Part shown: in pieces, positions 35,461 through 42,851 of the stretch
How the letters are laid out: each line of letters opens with the position of its first letter
How positions within the stretch are numbered: position 1 is the first letter of the stretch
Origin: Pseudonocardia oceani
Lineage (GTDB): Bacteria; Actinomycetota; Actinomycetes; Mycobacteriales; Pseudonocardiaceae
Direction: 5' to 3'
Length of the DNA: 64,000 bases
Assembly: GCF_019263585.2 (NCBI RefSeq)
Contig: NZ_JADQDF010000001.1
Coordinates: forward strand, 806,001 to 870,000
The notes under the pieces: model-generated
What the model saw: only the letters and a program-made list of their open reading frames with translations
Databases searched by the model: none
Told to the model about the DNA's origin: nothing
Program-made: the position numbers and the translations under genes

Positions 35461-35632
35461 ACGGCAGCGAGTCTCCTGGCTCCCGGATCGGCACGGAGCG
35501 CCCGACCTTCCCGCCTCACGGCAGTGGTCTCGACGGCTGGGCGCCCGCTCCCCGGTGACAGTGGCGGGACCGCGTCGGACTCGCACCGACTTCCTCCACT
35601 GCCGTCGCAGGGAACCTGACCACACCCCGGCG
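35461..35632 (-). promoter_or_regulatory. Cobalamin riboswitch of the cobN-cobI-cobT2 operon
   Basis: Read on the minus strand, the core ggaagtcggtgcgagtccga, ggtcccgccactgt (B12 box) and gagccaggagactcg near the 3' end is diagnostic. A 10-bp helix pairs 35596-35605 (acggcagtgg in RNA sense) with 35518-35527 (ccactgccgt), enclosing the core. It lies 50 nt before cobN and should reduce its expression when adenosylcobalamin is present, probably through the ribosome site. Confidence 0.92.
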
Positions 35633-35748
35633 GTGGGGGTCAACGAGAAGTGACCCAGCGGGAGGTTTGGCGCAAAGTGCCGTTCGGGAACCACCTGGGA
35701 ACGGTTCACTCGATGGAGTGTGTCGTCCGCCACACAGAGAGGTGCCCG

Positions 35749-36375
35749 GTGGAACCCACCGTGATCGTCCTGATCGTCGTCGTCGTGGTGCTCGTCATCG
35801 CCCTCGGCGTCGCCGGTGTCCTGCTGTCCCGCCGCCGCCGCTCCGAGCGCCTGCAGGAGCGCTACGGACCGGAGTACGACCGCACCCTCGCCGAGACGGG
35901 GGACCCCCGCGAGGCCGAGTCCCGCCTGGTGGAGCGCGAGAAGCGCCACCGCTCCCTCGACGTCCGCGACCTGAGCCACGAGGAGCGCGACCGCTTCGGC
36001 GCCTCGTGGGCGGAGATCCAGCGCGGCTTCGTCGACGACCCGGTGCAGTCGCTGCGCCGCGCCGACGGCCTCGTCGTGGAGATCATGCGCACCCGCGGCT
36101 ACCCGGTGGACGACTTCGAGCGCCGCGCCGAGGACATCTCCGTCGAGCACCCGCAGGTCGTCGCGCACTACCGCGAGGCCCGCGCCGTCCGCGACGCCAC
36201 CGAGCACGGCGCCGTCGACACCGAGCAGCAGCGCCACGCCGTCACGTCCTACCGGTCGCTGGTGGAGGCCCTGCTCGGACACGACGTGCGACAGGACGCC
36301 TCGCAGAGCGACGCCACGCAGAGCGACGCCACGCAGAACGGCCGCCACCACAGCACCGAGGAGCAGACGCGATGA
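35749..36375 (+). CDS. Membrane-anchored protein with a shared FVDDP helical domain
   Basis: Unknown function. 208 residues: one N-terminal transmembrane helix (about residues 5-26, IVLIVVVVVLVIALGVAGVL) with a basic RRRR stop, then a charged helical cytoplasmic domain. Residues 83-177 contain RFGASWAEIQRGFVDDPVQ, RADGLVVEI and YRSLVEALL, a pattern repeated in the next gene's C terminus. A QSDAT repeat ends the protein. The GTG is placed behind AGAGAGG; an in-frame start 33 codons earlier would bury the membrane helix. The next gene overlaps by ATGA. Such proteins are common but uncharacterised in actinobacteria. Confidence 0.78.
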   Translation: MEPTVIVLIVVVVVLVIALGVAGVLLSRRRRSERLQERYGPEYDRTLAETGDPREAESRLVEREKRHRSLDVRDLSHEERDRFGASWAEIQRGFVDDPVQSLRRADGLVVEIMRTRGYPVDDFERRAEDISVEHPQVVAHYREARAVRDATEHGAVDTEQQRHAVTSYRSLVEALLGHDVRQDASQSDATQSDATQNGRHHSTEEQTR

Positions 36376-37649
36376 CCACTCCCGACCGCCACGACGACCG
36401 CCACGCCGAGCGACCCCGCGGCGGGGTCCGCGGGGTCATCGACGACCTGCTGGGCCGCAACGACGACGACGACGTGCGCCACGGTGACCGGCACCCCGAC
36501 GACCCCGACAACCGCGGCGCCGGTGAGCGCGCGCCCGACGGTTCCGAGGACCTGACCCGACCGGTCCCCGCGGGCCAGGCCCCCGGTGCGACGGCCGGCC
36601 AGGCCCCGCCGCCCGGGTACGGACCCAGCGCGGGCACCCCGATCCCCGGGGCGCCGGGAGCCCAGGGAGGGATGAACCAGGGCGGCATGCCTCAGGGTGG
36701 GATGTCCCAGGGCGGCGGGATGTCCCAGGGCGGCGGGATGCCCCAGGGCGGAGCGCCGCACGCCGGCGCCCCCGTCCCCCAGGGCCCCGTCCCCCAGGGC
36801 GGCGTGCCGCAGGCCGCTCCGCCGCAGGGCGGGATGGCGCAGACCGCGGCGCAGGGCGCCGGTCACCAGACCGCGGGCCGCCAGGGCGGGCTCGCCCCGG
36901 AGGGATCCGCGGTGCCCGGCGACCGGTTCGGCGCGCCGCAGGCCCAGGCCGCCCCGACGGCCCCGATGGGCACCGACCCGGACGGGCACGGCGCGACGGC
37001 CGCGGACCACGACGAGCACGGCCGCGGCGACGAGCACGGCCGCGCTGACGACCACGGGCGCACTGACGACCACGGGCGTGGTGACGAGCACGGGCGCGGC
37101 CCGGGTGCCGGTGCCGTGGCCGCGGGGGCCGGAGCCGCCGCGGCGGCCGGCGTCGCGGGTGCGGCGGTGGCCTCCCACCAGCGGACCGACGACCGCCGCA
37201 CCGACGACCGCCGCACCGACGACCGCGACGACCGCGGTTCGGCCGACCCCGGCCGCCACGACGCCGACCGGGTGGGCACCGGCCAGGCGGGCACCGGGCA
37301 GGGCGGCGTGGGCACGGGCGCCGTCGGCGCGGCCACCGGCGCCACCGCCGGCAGCGCCTCCATGGGCGACGACGCCAGCGGCCGGGAGCGGCTGTTCCCG
37401 ACCTCGCGCGCGGAGGAGTACGGCGCGCGCTGGGACGCCGTGAAGGGCGCGTTCGTCGACGAGCCGCGCCAGGCCGTCCGCCAGGCCGACGCGCTCGTCG
37501 GCGAGGTGCTCGACGAGCTCGAGCGGCTGTTCCGCGAGCAGCGCAGCGGGCTGGAGCACGGCCTCGACACCAACGACACCTCCACCGAGGACCTGCGCCT
37601 GGCCCTGCGCCGCTACCGCAGCTTCTTCGACCGGCTGCTGTCGCTGTAG
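36372..37649 (+). CDS. Low-complexity protein with C-terminal FVDEP helical domain
   Basis: Unknown function. 425 residues: acidic His/Asp-rich start, Gly/Gln/Met repeats near 97-155 (GGMSQGGGMSQGG), charged tandem repeats near 215-240 (DEHGRGDEHGRADDHG), a 25-residue Ala/Gly/Val segment that could insert in a membrane or act as a spacer (about 241-265), RTDDR repeats, and a folded C-terminal domain (about 335-425: YGARWDAVKGAFVDEPRQ, ADALVGEVLDEL, YRSFFDRLL) paralogous to the preceding protein. ATG overlaps the previous TGA. The pair is followed by a Ser/Thr kinase gene. Confidence 0.72.
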   Translation: MTTPDRHDDRHAERPRGGVRGVIDDLLGRNDDDDVRHGDRHPDDPDNRGAGERAPDGSEDLTRPVPAGQAPGATAGQAPPPGYGPSAGTPIPGAPGAQGGMNQGGMPQGGMSQGGGMSQGGGMPQGGAPHAGAPVPQGPVPQGGVPQAAPPQGGMAQTAAQGAGHQTAGRQGGLAPEGSAVPGDRFGAPQAQAAPTAPMGTDPDGHGATAADHDEHGRGDEHGRADDHGRTDDHGRGDEHGRGPGAGAVAAGAGAAAAAGVAGAAVASHQRTDDRRTDDRRTDDRDDRGSADPGRHDADRVGTGQAGTGQGGVGTGAVGAATGATAGSASMGDDASGRERLFPTSRAEEYGARWDAVKGAFVDEPRQAVRQADALVGEVLDELERLFREQRSGLEHGLDTNDTSTEDLRLALRRYRSFFDRLLSL

Positions 37650-37696
37650 GTCGGCGACCCGTAGTCGTACCGACGTCGGGCCTCCACGGGCGGTTC

Positions 37697-37702
37697 TAGA
37701 CT
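37697..37702 (+). promoter_or_regulatory. -10 box of the Ser/Thr kinase gene (leaderless)
   Basis: TAGACT ends 6 nt before the GTG start; no ribosome-binding site. Confidence 0.6.
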
Positions 37703-37708
37703 CCGCCC

Positions 37709-39352
37709 GTGGAGCCCGACCGTCCCGACCTCGGGATCCCCGGCCTCACCGGCGCGCGCGTGCTGGGCCGCGGCGGGTTCGGCACCGTGTTCGCGGCGCG
37801 GGAGGCGGAGTTCGGCCGGGACGTCGCCGTCAAGATCCTGCGCGAGCGCCTCGACGACGAGTCCGTGCGCCGCGCGTTCGCCCGCGAGTGCCAGGCGATG
37901 GGCGCGCTGTCGGGGCACCCGCACATCGTCACCGTGCACCGCGGCGGCACCACCGCCCACGGCCAGCCCTACATCGTCATGGACCTCATGTCGGGCGGGT
38001 CGCTCGCCGAGCGGGTCGAGCGCGCACCGCTGCCCTGGCCCGAGGTGCTCGACGCCGGCGTGCTGCTCGGCGGAGCCCTGGAGACCGCGCACCGACGCGG
38101 CATCCTGCACCTGGACCTCAAGCCCGCGAACGTCCTCGTCTCCCGCTACGGCGAGCCCAAGCTCGGCGACTTCGGCATCGCCCGCCTCCCCGGCATCGCC
38201 GAGACCACCGGCGGCGTCCGCGTCAGCCCGGCCTACGCCGCGCCGGAGCGCCTCGCGGAGGGCACCAGCACCGTCCGCACCGACCTCTACGGGTTCGGCG
38301 CGGCCCTGTTCACACTGCTGACGGGCTCGTCCGCGTTCGGCCGGGACACCCCGGAGGACCTGCTGGTGATGCTCGCCCGGATCGTCCGCGACCCGGTGCC
38401 GGACCTGCGGCCCCGCGGCGTCCCGGACGCGCTGTGCCGGGTCGTGGAGCGGCTGATGGCGAAGGCGCCCGAGGAGCGGTTCGCCTCGGCGGCCGACGCC
38501 GTCGCGGCCCTGCAGCACGCGCAGCGCGCCACCGGGCAGCCCGTCACGCGGGCGGTCGTCGAAGGGGCGGCGACGGCGGCGCAGGAGTCGGCGGCCCCGA
38601 CCAGCCTCGCCCTGGAGCCCCCGCCGCCCACGGCCTCCTTCCCCCACCCCGCGCCGCGGCTGCCGCACCCTCGGCAGTACCCGCCGCAGTACGCCGCCGC
38701 GTCGCGGCCCCAGCCGCCCGCCTGGCCGCGTCCCGGCGGCCCCACCGGTCCGCCGCCCACCGGCCCGAACCCCCGCCGGCCCGCGCGCCGCCGCCTGCTG
38801 CTCGGCCTGGTCGCGGTGCTGGTGGTCGCCGCGCTGGCCGTCGGCGGCGTGCTCCTGGGCCGCGGGTTCGGCGGCGGCACCCCCGTGACGACGACGACCG
38901 CCTCCACACCGCAGACGGCGCCGCCCACGACGACAGGGACGACCACCGCCGCGCCGGACACGGCCGTCGCCCTCGCCGCGGGGGTCACCGGCGCCGAGGT
39001 CCCCGCCGCCCTCGCGACGATGGACGCCTACGTGAGCTCGATCGACGACGAGCGCTACGCCGACACGTTCGCCCTGTTCAGCCCCGACTCGCGGGTCGTG
39101 CAGAACGGGCTGCAGGCGTGGCTCGACCAGCAGCGCCCCCGGGAGATCACCGGCGCCGAGATCACCTCGGTGCGCGCCGGCCAGGACGGCGACGTGCAGG
39201 TCGTCATGACCTTCACCAGCCGCCAGGCCGCCGCCGACGGACCGGGCGGCGACCAGGCGTGCACGGAGTGGGAGCAGTCCTACGTGCTGACCGGACCGGA
39301 GCGGCTGATCCGCAGCAGCGAGACGTTCACGTCGCGGGCCTGCCCGTCGTGA
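37709..39352 (+). CDS. Membrane Ser/Thr protein kinase, PknK-like kinase domain
   Basis: 547 residues. Kinase domain about 10-275: P-loop GRGGFGTVF (20-28), ATP lysine K42, catalytic loop HLDLKPAN with D136, DFG at 154-156, APE in SPAYAAPERL. The catalytic loop reads HLD where most kinases have HRD, so it is a non-RD kinase. Then a Pro-rich juxtamembrane linker (about 300-360), one membrane helix (about 363-386), a Thr-rich spacer, and an extracellular domain of about 130 residues with two Cys (ACTEW and RACPS) that looks NTF2/SnoaL-like. Likely a sensor kinase; the two proteins encoded upstream are candidate partners by position only. Confidence 0.9.
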   Translation: MEPDRPDLGIPGLTGARVLGRGGFGTVFAAREAEFGRDVAVKILRERLDDESVRRAFARECQAMGALSGHPHIVTVHRGGTTAHGQPYIVMDLMSGGSLAERVERAPLPWPEVLDAGVLLGGALETAHRRGILHLDLKPANVLVSRYGEPKLGDFGIARLPGIAETTGGVRVSPAYAAPERLAEGTSTVRTDLYGFGAALFTLLTGSSAFGRDTPEDLLVMLARIVRDPVPDLRPRGVPDALCRVVERLMAKAPEERFASAADAVAALQHAQRATGQPVTRAVVEGAATAAQESAAPTSLALEPPPPTASFPHPAPRLPHPRQYPPQYAAASRPQPPAWPRPGGPTGPPPTGPNPRRPARRRLLLGLVAVLVVAALAVGGVLLGRGFGGGTPVTTTTASTPQTAPPTTTGTTTAAPDTAVALAAGVTGAEVPAALATMDAYVSSIDDERYADTFALFSPDSRVVQNGLQAWLDQQRPREITGAEITSVRAGQDGDVQVVMTFTSRQAAADGPGGDQACTEWEQSYVLTGPERLIRSSETFTSRACPS

Positions 39353-40574
39353 TCCTGCCCGTCGTGATCGCCTCGCCGAGCCCGGCGACGGGCCCGACGA
39401 CCACCACCGCGGGCGGGCTGATTCCCTCCGCGCGCACGACGTCGGCCACCGTGGCGAGCGTGGCGCGGACCGAGCGCTGGATGCGCATCGTGCCGTCCTG
39501 CACGACCGCGACGGGCGTGTCGGCGGGCCGACCGCCGTCGATCAGGGCCGTGGCGAACGCCCCCACCCGCTCGACGGCCATGAGCAGCACGACCGTGCCG
39601 CGCAGGCGCCCGAGCGCGGGCCAGTCGACGAGGCTGCGGGGGTCGTCGGGGGCGACGTGCCCGGAGACGACGACGATCTCGTGCGCGACCCCGCGGTGGC
39701 TCACCGGCACGTCCGCGACGGCCGGCGCGGCGAACGCGCTGGTCACGCCGGGCACGACGGTGACGGGCACGCCCGCCTCCGCGCACGCGAGCGCCTCCTC
39801 GAAGCCGCGGCCGAAGACGTAGGGGTCACCCCCCTTGAGCCGCACGACGAACCGGCCGGCGCGCGCGTGCTCGATGAGCAGGTCGTTGATCGTGGCCTGG
39901 TTCATCGCGCGCCCGTAGGGGATCTTCGACGCGTCGACGACCTCGACGTGCGGGGCGAGCGAGTCGAGCAGGTCGCGCGGACCGAGCCGGTCGGTCACGA
40001 CGACGTCGGCGCGCGCGAGCAGCCGCCGCCCGCGCACGGTGATCAGCTCCGGGTCGCCGGGGCCCCCTCCGACGAGCGCGACGCCCGGCGTCACGGGGTC
40101 GGCGGTGTCGTCGACGAGCCCGGTCTGCAGCGCCTCGATGAGCGCGGTCCGCACAGCGGCCGAGCGGCGCGGGCGGCGCCCGGCCAGCACGCCGACGGTG
40201 AGCCCGTCGTGCTGCCCGACCGCGGGGGTGACGGCGCTGCCGCCCTCGGCGTCGTCGGCGCGGACGCAGAACGTGCGCGCCGTCTCGGCCTCGGCGGCGA
40301 CGGCCGCGTTGACCTCGGCGGAGTCGGTGCAGGACACGACGTACCAGGCGCCGTCGAGGTCGCCGGGCGCGTACGGCCGCGCCTCCCACGTCAGCTCGCG
40401 TGCGGTCGCCATACCCTCCACGGCCGGGGTCGCCGCGGGCGCGACGACGAGCACGTCGGCCCCCGCGGCGAGCAGCCCGGTGATTCGGCGCTGCGCCACC
40501 GTGCCCGCGCCGACGACGACGACGCGGCGACCGGCGAGGTCCAGGCCGACCAGGTAGGGGTCCACGGTGATCAC
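39327..40574 (-). CDS. cobA: Uroporphyrinogen-III C-methyltransferase fused to precorrin-2 dehydrogenase-like domain (CobA/CysG type)
   Basis: 415 residues. N-terminal siroheme-synthase-like NAD domain (about 1-155; VVVVGAGTVAQRRITGLLAAG) and C-terminal SUMT domain (about 165-405; VALVGGGPGDPELITVRG, KGGDPYVFGRGFEE, VVPGVTSAFAAPA). It methylates uroporphyrinogen III at C2 and C7 to precorrin-2, the branch point to corrins and siroheme; the N-terminal domain may make sirohydrochlorin. The GTG overlaps the cbiX stop (GTGA). Its 3' end overlaps the kinase gene on the other strand by 26 nt. Confidence 0.92.
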   Translation of the reverse strand: MITVDPYLVGLDLAGRRVVVVGAGTVAQRRITGLLAAGADVLVVAPAATPAVEGMATARELTWEARPYAPGDLDGAWYVVSCTDSAEVNAAVAAEAETARTFCVRADDAEGGSAVTPAVGQHDGLTVGVLAGRRPRRSAAVRTALIEALQTGLVDDTADPVTPGVALVGGGPGDPELITVRGRRLLARADVVVTDRLGPRDLLDSLAPHVEVVDASKIPYGRAMNQATINDLLIEHARAGRFVVRLKGGDPYVFGRGFEEALACAEAGVPVTVVPGVTSAFAAPAVADVPVSHRGVAHEIVVVSGHVAPDDPRSLVDWPALGRLRGTVVLLMAVERVGAFATALIDGGRPADTPVAVVQDGTMRIQRSVRATLATVADVVRAEGISPPAVVVVGPVAGLGEAITTGRITTGRPAT

Positions 40575-41473
40575 CCGGCGTGCCCGTGGGCGTGGCCGTG
40601 CCCGTGGCCGTGTCCCGATCCGTCGGCCGGGTCGTCCGGGTGGTGGTGCGGGGTCTGCGGCGCGCCGAGCTTGTCCTCGAACCCGGGCAGCAGCACGCGG
40701 TAGGCACAGGTGTCGCAGTTCATCCGGATGTCGCCGTGCAGGGCCTCGCGGTAGCGCTCGACGACCAGGCCGGCGAGCTCGTCGCAGTCGCCCAGGTAGC
40801 CGGCGACGCGGACGTCGACATCGTCGTGCTCGGCGCCGAAGCCCTCCGCCTGCGCGACGACCCGCCGCGGCAGCACCCCGTCGAACAGGAAGTACGGGGC
40901 GACGACGACCCGGCGCGCGCCCAGCGCCCGGCAGCGCGCGAGCCCGGTGACGACGTCGGGCTTCGCCAGCGACACGAACGCGGTCTCGACGAACTCGTAG
41001 CCGCGCCCCTCCTGCAGCAGCCGGGCCACCTTGCAGACCTCGGCGTTCGCGTCGGGGTCGGTCGCGCCGCGCCCGACCAGCAGCACGGCCGTGCCCTCGG
41101 GCTCGGCCACCGCGGCGATCCGCTGGGCGAGGATGTCGAGCAGCACCGGGTGCGGGCCGAGCGGGCGGCCGAAGACGTAGCTGGTGCCGGGTTCGCGGCG
41201 CACCTCGCGCTCCAGCGCCGCGGGGATGTCGCCCTTGGCGTGCCCGGCGCCGACCAGCACCATCGGCACGGCGGCGCGGTGGGTGTGGCCGCGGCCGGTG
41301 AGCCGCTCCCACGCCTCGTGCACGGTGGGCTGCGACAGCTCGATGAAACCGCCGTCGACGTCGACGTCCTCGGCGGCCAGCAGGCGGCGCAGGCGGTCGG
41401 TGAAGGAGACGAACTCCGCCACCCCCGCGGCGTCGACCGTGCCGTGGCCGGCCAGCATCAGGGGGGTGTTCAC
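40571..41473 (-). CDS. cbiX: Sirohydrochlorin chelatase CbiX-like protein with His-rich tail
   Basis: 300 residues, the long two-module form of CbiX/SirB chelatases. Metal-site blocks are LMLAGHGTVDAAGV at the N terminus, VLVGAGHAKGDIP and VVVAPYFLFDGVLPRRV; MNCDTCAYR near residue 260 offers a CxxC pair. The last 15 residues are a HGHGHGHAHGH tail after a PHHHPDD stretch, probably cobalt or nickel storage. It could insert cobalt or iron into sirohydrochlorin; coexistence with CobN suggests siroheme or a salvage route. GTG overlaps the cobH stop. Confidence 0.87.
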   Translation of the reverse strand: MNTPLMLAGHGTVDAAGVAEFVSFTDRLRRLLAAEDVDVDGGFIELSQPTVHEAWERLTGRGHTHRAAVPMVLVGAGHAKGDIPAALEREVRREPGTSYVFGRPLGPHPVLLDILAQRIAAVAEPEGTAVLLVGRGATDPDANAEVCKVARLLQEGRGYEFVETAFVSLAKPDVVTGLARCRALGARRVVVAPYFLFDGVLPRRVVAQAEGFGAEHDDVDVRVAGYLGDCDELAGLVVERYREALHGDIRMNCDTCAYRVLLPGFEDKLGAPQTPHHHPDDPADGSGHGHGHGHAHGHAG

Positions 41474-42045
41474 GACGATCCCTCCGTGTAGAGCAGCGCG
41501 TTGACGGCGGCGGCCGCCGCGGCGGCACCACCTCGTTCGGAACGGTTCGAGATCGCGGGCCACCCGGCCGCCCGCAGCGCCGCCTTGGCCGCGACCGACC
41601 CGACGAACCCGACGGGCAGCCCGATCACCAGCGGGCTCCGCACCCCGGTGCGCAGCAGCTCCTCGAGCGCGGTGGGGGCGTTGCCGATGGCCCAGACCGC
41701 GCCGTCGGGGTGCTGCGCCGCGGCGGCGCGGATGCCGGTGGCCGAGCGCGTGAGCCCCGGCTCGGCGACGGGGGCCAGGTCCAGCGCGACGACCGAGGGC
41801 CGCGCGGTGATCCCGACCGCGACCATCCGCACGTCGGTGACCAGCGGCGCTCCCGCCAGCAGTGCCGCGCGGCCGGCGCGCAGCGCGTCCTCGTCGCAGA
41901 CCAGGTCACCCGCCCAGGACGGGTCGGCGGTGGTGTGCACGACCCGCTCGACGACGGCGCGGGTGAGCGGCGGCAGGTCGGCGGTGTCGAGGCGGGTGCG
42001 CAGGATCGCGTAGGACTCGGTCTCGATGGGGTGCACGGTGCGCAC
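41470..42045 (-). CDS. cobH: Precorrin-8X methylmutase
   Basis: Moves the C11 methyl group to C12, giving hydrogenobyrinate. 191 residues, slightly shorter than the usual 205-210. IETESYAILR at the N terminus, catalytic His in VVERVVHTTADPS near residue 37, IRAAAAQHPDGAVWAIGNAPTA-type block and the PLVIGLPVGFVGSVAAK segment near residue 145. The GTG has GGGAGGAG upstream. First gene of the cobH-cbiX-cobA operon, preceded by a compact cobalamin riboswitch. Confidence 0.93.
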   Translation of the reverse strand: MRTVHPIETESYAILRTRLDTADLPPLTRAVVERVVHTTADPSWAGDLVCDEDALRAGRAALLAGAPLVTDVRMVAVGITARPSVVALDLAPVAEPGLTRSATGIRAAAAQHPDGAVWAIGNAPTALEELLRTGVRSPLVIGLPVGFVGSVAAKAALRAAGWPAISNRSERGGAAAAAAAVNALLYTEGSS

Positions 42046-42094
42046 GGCTGCTCCTCCCCGGGTGTTCCTCGCCCGGTGCGGCGGTGGTGGTGGC

Positions 42095-42180
42095 GACGTG
42101 CGCGAGGTCTGGCTCCCCCGGAGGGACACAGTGGCGGGACCGCCCCGGAGTCGCACCGGGTTCCCGCGCAGTCGGATCGC
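42095..42180 (-). promoter_or_regulatory. Compact cobalamin riboswitch of the cobH operon
   Basis: Minus-strand core gggaacccggtgcgactccg, ggtcccgccactgt (B12 box) and gggagccagacctcg are present in the right order. A TATGCT -10 box (42185-42190) places the transcript start near 42178, so there is no room for the 5' helices usually found upstream. It ends about 50 nt before the cobH start, which it should control at translation. Confidence 0.85.
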
Positions 42181-42251
42181 GGCGAGCATAACCCGGGGGT
42201 GCGGGCCCGGCCGTCGACCGTGAGGGGTCCGACAGGATCGAACGCGGCCGA

Positions 42252-42623
42252 TCAGGTCCAGCTCGCGAGCCGGGCCGCGATCTCGGACAGCTCGACCACC
42301 TCCCCCGCCGCCACCGCGACGACGAACTCGACCACCTCGTCATCGGTCGTGATCATGCGGAGGCCGTTGATGTCGAGGAAGGTGTAGGTGGCGAGCCAGG
42401 CGAGCCGCCTGTTGCCGTCGACCAGCGCGTGGTTGCCCGCCAGCGAGTGCAGGAGGGCCGCAGCCTTCATGGGGAGGTCGAGGTACGCGTCCTCGCCGAA
42501 CACCGTGGTCTGCGGGCGCGCAACAGCCGACGCCAGAAGGCCGTGATCGCGAACCGCGACCTCGCCCCCGATGGCGATCTCCGCGATGACGAGCAGGTCG
42601 TCCAGTGTCAGGAACTCCGTCAT
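42252..42623 (-). CDS. doc: Doc-type Fic-fold toxin (death on curing)
   Basis: 123 residues, typical Doc length. The Fic-fold motif HALVDGNRRLAW near residue 65 carries His, Asp, Gly-Asn and Arg of the HxFx(D/E)GNxR signature with Leu in place of Phe. Doc proteins phosphorylate elongation factor Tu. N-terminal LTLDDLLVIAEIAIGG and RDHGLLASAVARPQ blocks agree. ATG overlaps the antitoxin stop (ATGA). The pair lies between cbiG-cobJ and the cobH riboswitch, breaking the run of B12 genes. Confidence 0.9.
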   Translation of the reverse strand: MTEFLTLDDLLVIAEIAIGGEVAVRDHGLLASAVARPQTTVFGEDAYLDLPMKAAALLHSLAGNHALVDGNRRLAWLATYTFLDINGLRMITTDDEVVEFVVAVAAGEVVELSEIAARLASWT

Positions 42624-42823
42624 TCGCCGAGGCGACGCAGGGCGTCGGCGTACCGGTGGGCCCCGGCCGTCGCCGAGGCGCGCACCCGGTCACGGTGGGC
42701 GTCCATCTCGATGTACTGGCGAACGGCCGCGCGGGCCACCTCCTGCATCGAGCGCCCCTCCCGCTCCGCCTGCGCGCGCAGGGCCTCGGACTCCTCGTCG
42801 GTCAGTCGCAGCGTCATGGCCAT
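42620..42823 (-). CDS. Ribbon-helix-helix antitoxin
   Basis: 67 residues. The N-terminal MTLRLTDEESEALRAQA and MQEVARAAVRQYI segments form a ribbon-helix-helix DNA-binding fold; the C-terminal helix (HRYADALRRL) should bind the Doc toxin. Not the Phd type usual for P1 Doc. The ATG lies 7 nt behind TATCAT, so it is leaderless; a second ATG two codons in is also possible. A direct repeat overlapping the promoter is the likely autoregulatory site. Confidence 0.85.
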   Translation of the reverse strand: MAMTLRLTDEESEALRAQAEREGRSMQEVARAAVRQYIEMDAHRDRVRASATAGAHRYADALRRLGE

Positions 42824-42830
42824 GGGTGCG

Positions 42831-42849
42831 ATGATACCGATCTGATACC
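42831..42849. promoter_or_regulatory. Promoter and candidate operator of the toxin-antitoxin operon
   Basis: Two direct copies of tgatacc at 42832-42838 and 42843-42849, 11 bp apart (one helical turn). The antitoxin-proximal copy forms the TATCAT -10 box on the minus strand, so binding of the RHH antitoxin there would block transcription. Confidence 0.6.
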
Positions 42850-42851
42850 AC

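Noticed and set aside
35650..35748. Earlier start (MTQREVW...) for the membrane-anchored protein
   Set aside because: It would put a 33-residue unstructured stretch in front of the signal-anchor helix; the GTG with AGAGAGG just before EPTVIVLIV fits better.
36660..37250. Repeat-rich DNA suggesting a tandem-repeat locus rather than a gene
   Set aside because: The repeats keep one frame from a start overlapping the previous stop to a conserved C-terminal domain, so it is coding low complexity.
42250..42623. Doc gene as a B12 pathway gene of unknown type
   Set aside because: The HxxxDGNRR motif and the overlapping RHH gene identify a toxin-antitoxin pair.
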